Assembly (NCBI GenBank): GCA_015489765.1
Contig: WFZC01000054.1
Location: 1-42,222, forward strand
Source: Desulfobulbaceae bacterium
GTDB taxonomy: Bacteria > Desulfobacterota > Desulfobulbia > Desulfobulbales > Desulfobulbaceae
Direction: 5' to 3'
Length of the DNA stretch: 42,222 nucleotides
Shown here: positions 42,140 through 42,222 of the stretch, piece after piece
How positions within the stretch are numbered: position 1 is the stretch's first letter
Layout of the letters: each line of letters opens with the position of its first letter
Program-made: the position numbers and the translations under genes
The notes under the pieces: model-generated
Seen by the model: the letters and a program-made list of their open reading frames with translations, nothing else
Database searches by the model: none
Told to the model about the DNA's origin: nothing

Positions 42140-42222
42140 ATGGCAAAGTTGGTTGAACCGCATGGTGGTAAAGGTCTTGTCTGTGCCCTGCTGCACGGTA
42201 GTGAGCTGGAGGCAGAGAAGGA
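42140..42222 (+). CDS. sat: ATP sulfurylase (sulfate adenylyltransferase), 5' part
   Basis: The first 27 codons, beginning MAKLVEPHGGKGLVCALLHG, match the N-terminus of the dissimilatory-type Sat of sulfate reducers (family pattern M-x-K-L-V-x-P-H-G-G-K-G-L). The gene runs off the window. GAGAGGGA lies about five bases before ATG 42140. Sat activates sulfate to APS with ATP in dissimilatory sulfate reduction, or works in reverse during sulfur oxidation or disproportionation. In this window it also bears on sulfation, because APS is the precursor of PAPS for the sulfotransferase and sulfite (from APS reduction) is a likely sulfur source for SqdB. Confidence 0.85.
   Translation, partial: MAKLVEPHGGKGLVCALLHGSELEAEK

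Overview
The window looks like a chromosomal segment of a Gram-negative, sulfate-reducing or sulfur-disproportionating bacterium of the Desulfobacterota, probably near Desulfobulbales. The main evidence is the start of a dissimilatory-type ATP sulfurylase gene (sat) at the right edge, a type IV pilus locus with Geobacter/Desulfo-type pilins under sigma-54 promoters, and moderately GC-rich DNA. The taxonomic placement is inference; no phylogenetic marker is complete here.

Left part (1-7652). A tRNA-Gln(CUG) with its own sigma-70 promoter is followed by about 0.7 kb without a recognisable gene, a doubtful zinc-ribbon-like ORF and a membrane-anchored family 2 glycosyltransferase. A decayed IS21-type element (istA/istB remnants, minus strand) comes next. 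Then a tight plus-strand operon encodes an AsnB-type amidotransferase, a predicted (alpha/alpha)6-barrel protein and a SAM methyltransferase.

Surface-glycan block (7588-24337). A minus-strand operon (13742 to 7588), whose neighbours overlap by a few bases, encodes a GT4 glycosyltransferase, a methyltransferase, a polysaccharide-deacetylase-like protein, a Wzx-type flippase, a PAPS-dependent sulfotransferase and a DUF354 GT-B-like protein. Its last gene overlaps the convergent plus-strand methyltransferase. Beyond a broken IS256 transposase and a glycosyltransferase fragment lies a plus-strand operon of three SDR enzymes: a FlaA1/CapD-type dehydratase, a very clear UDP-sulfoquinovose synthase (SqdB/SQD1) and a GalE-like epimerase. 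Another decayed GT4 gene follows. A GT39-like membrane glycosyltransferase and a VKOR-DsbA fusion (minus strand) lead to a TMTC-like membrane/TPR protein. Together these suggest a sulfur-decorated surface glycan, through sulfoquinovose and/or sulfate esters.

Type IV pilus block (24431-41637). Two tandem pilin genes on the minus strand each have a sigma-54 promoter. A divergent histidine kinase and a sigma-54-dependent NtrC-family regulator (PilS/PilR-like) follow, then a third sigma-54 promoter ahead of an operon: FimT/GspH-like, PilW-like, PilV-like and PilX-like minor pilins, a giant PilY1-like adhesin of about 3,275 residues, and a small secreted protein. The PilY1-like protein carries eight Calx-beta repeats, repeated beta domains, a von Willebrand A domain and a PilY1 propeller. 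A tandem array of 24 acidic calcium-binding-type repeats of 12-13 residues is inserted into the propeller, and a second set of four lies further downstream. This protein and the sulfur-sugar cluster are the most unusual parts of the window.

Right edge (41638-42222). A perfect 16-bp hairpin and a sigma-70-like promoter precede a structured leader of about 130 nt and the first 27 codons of sat.
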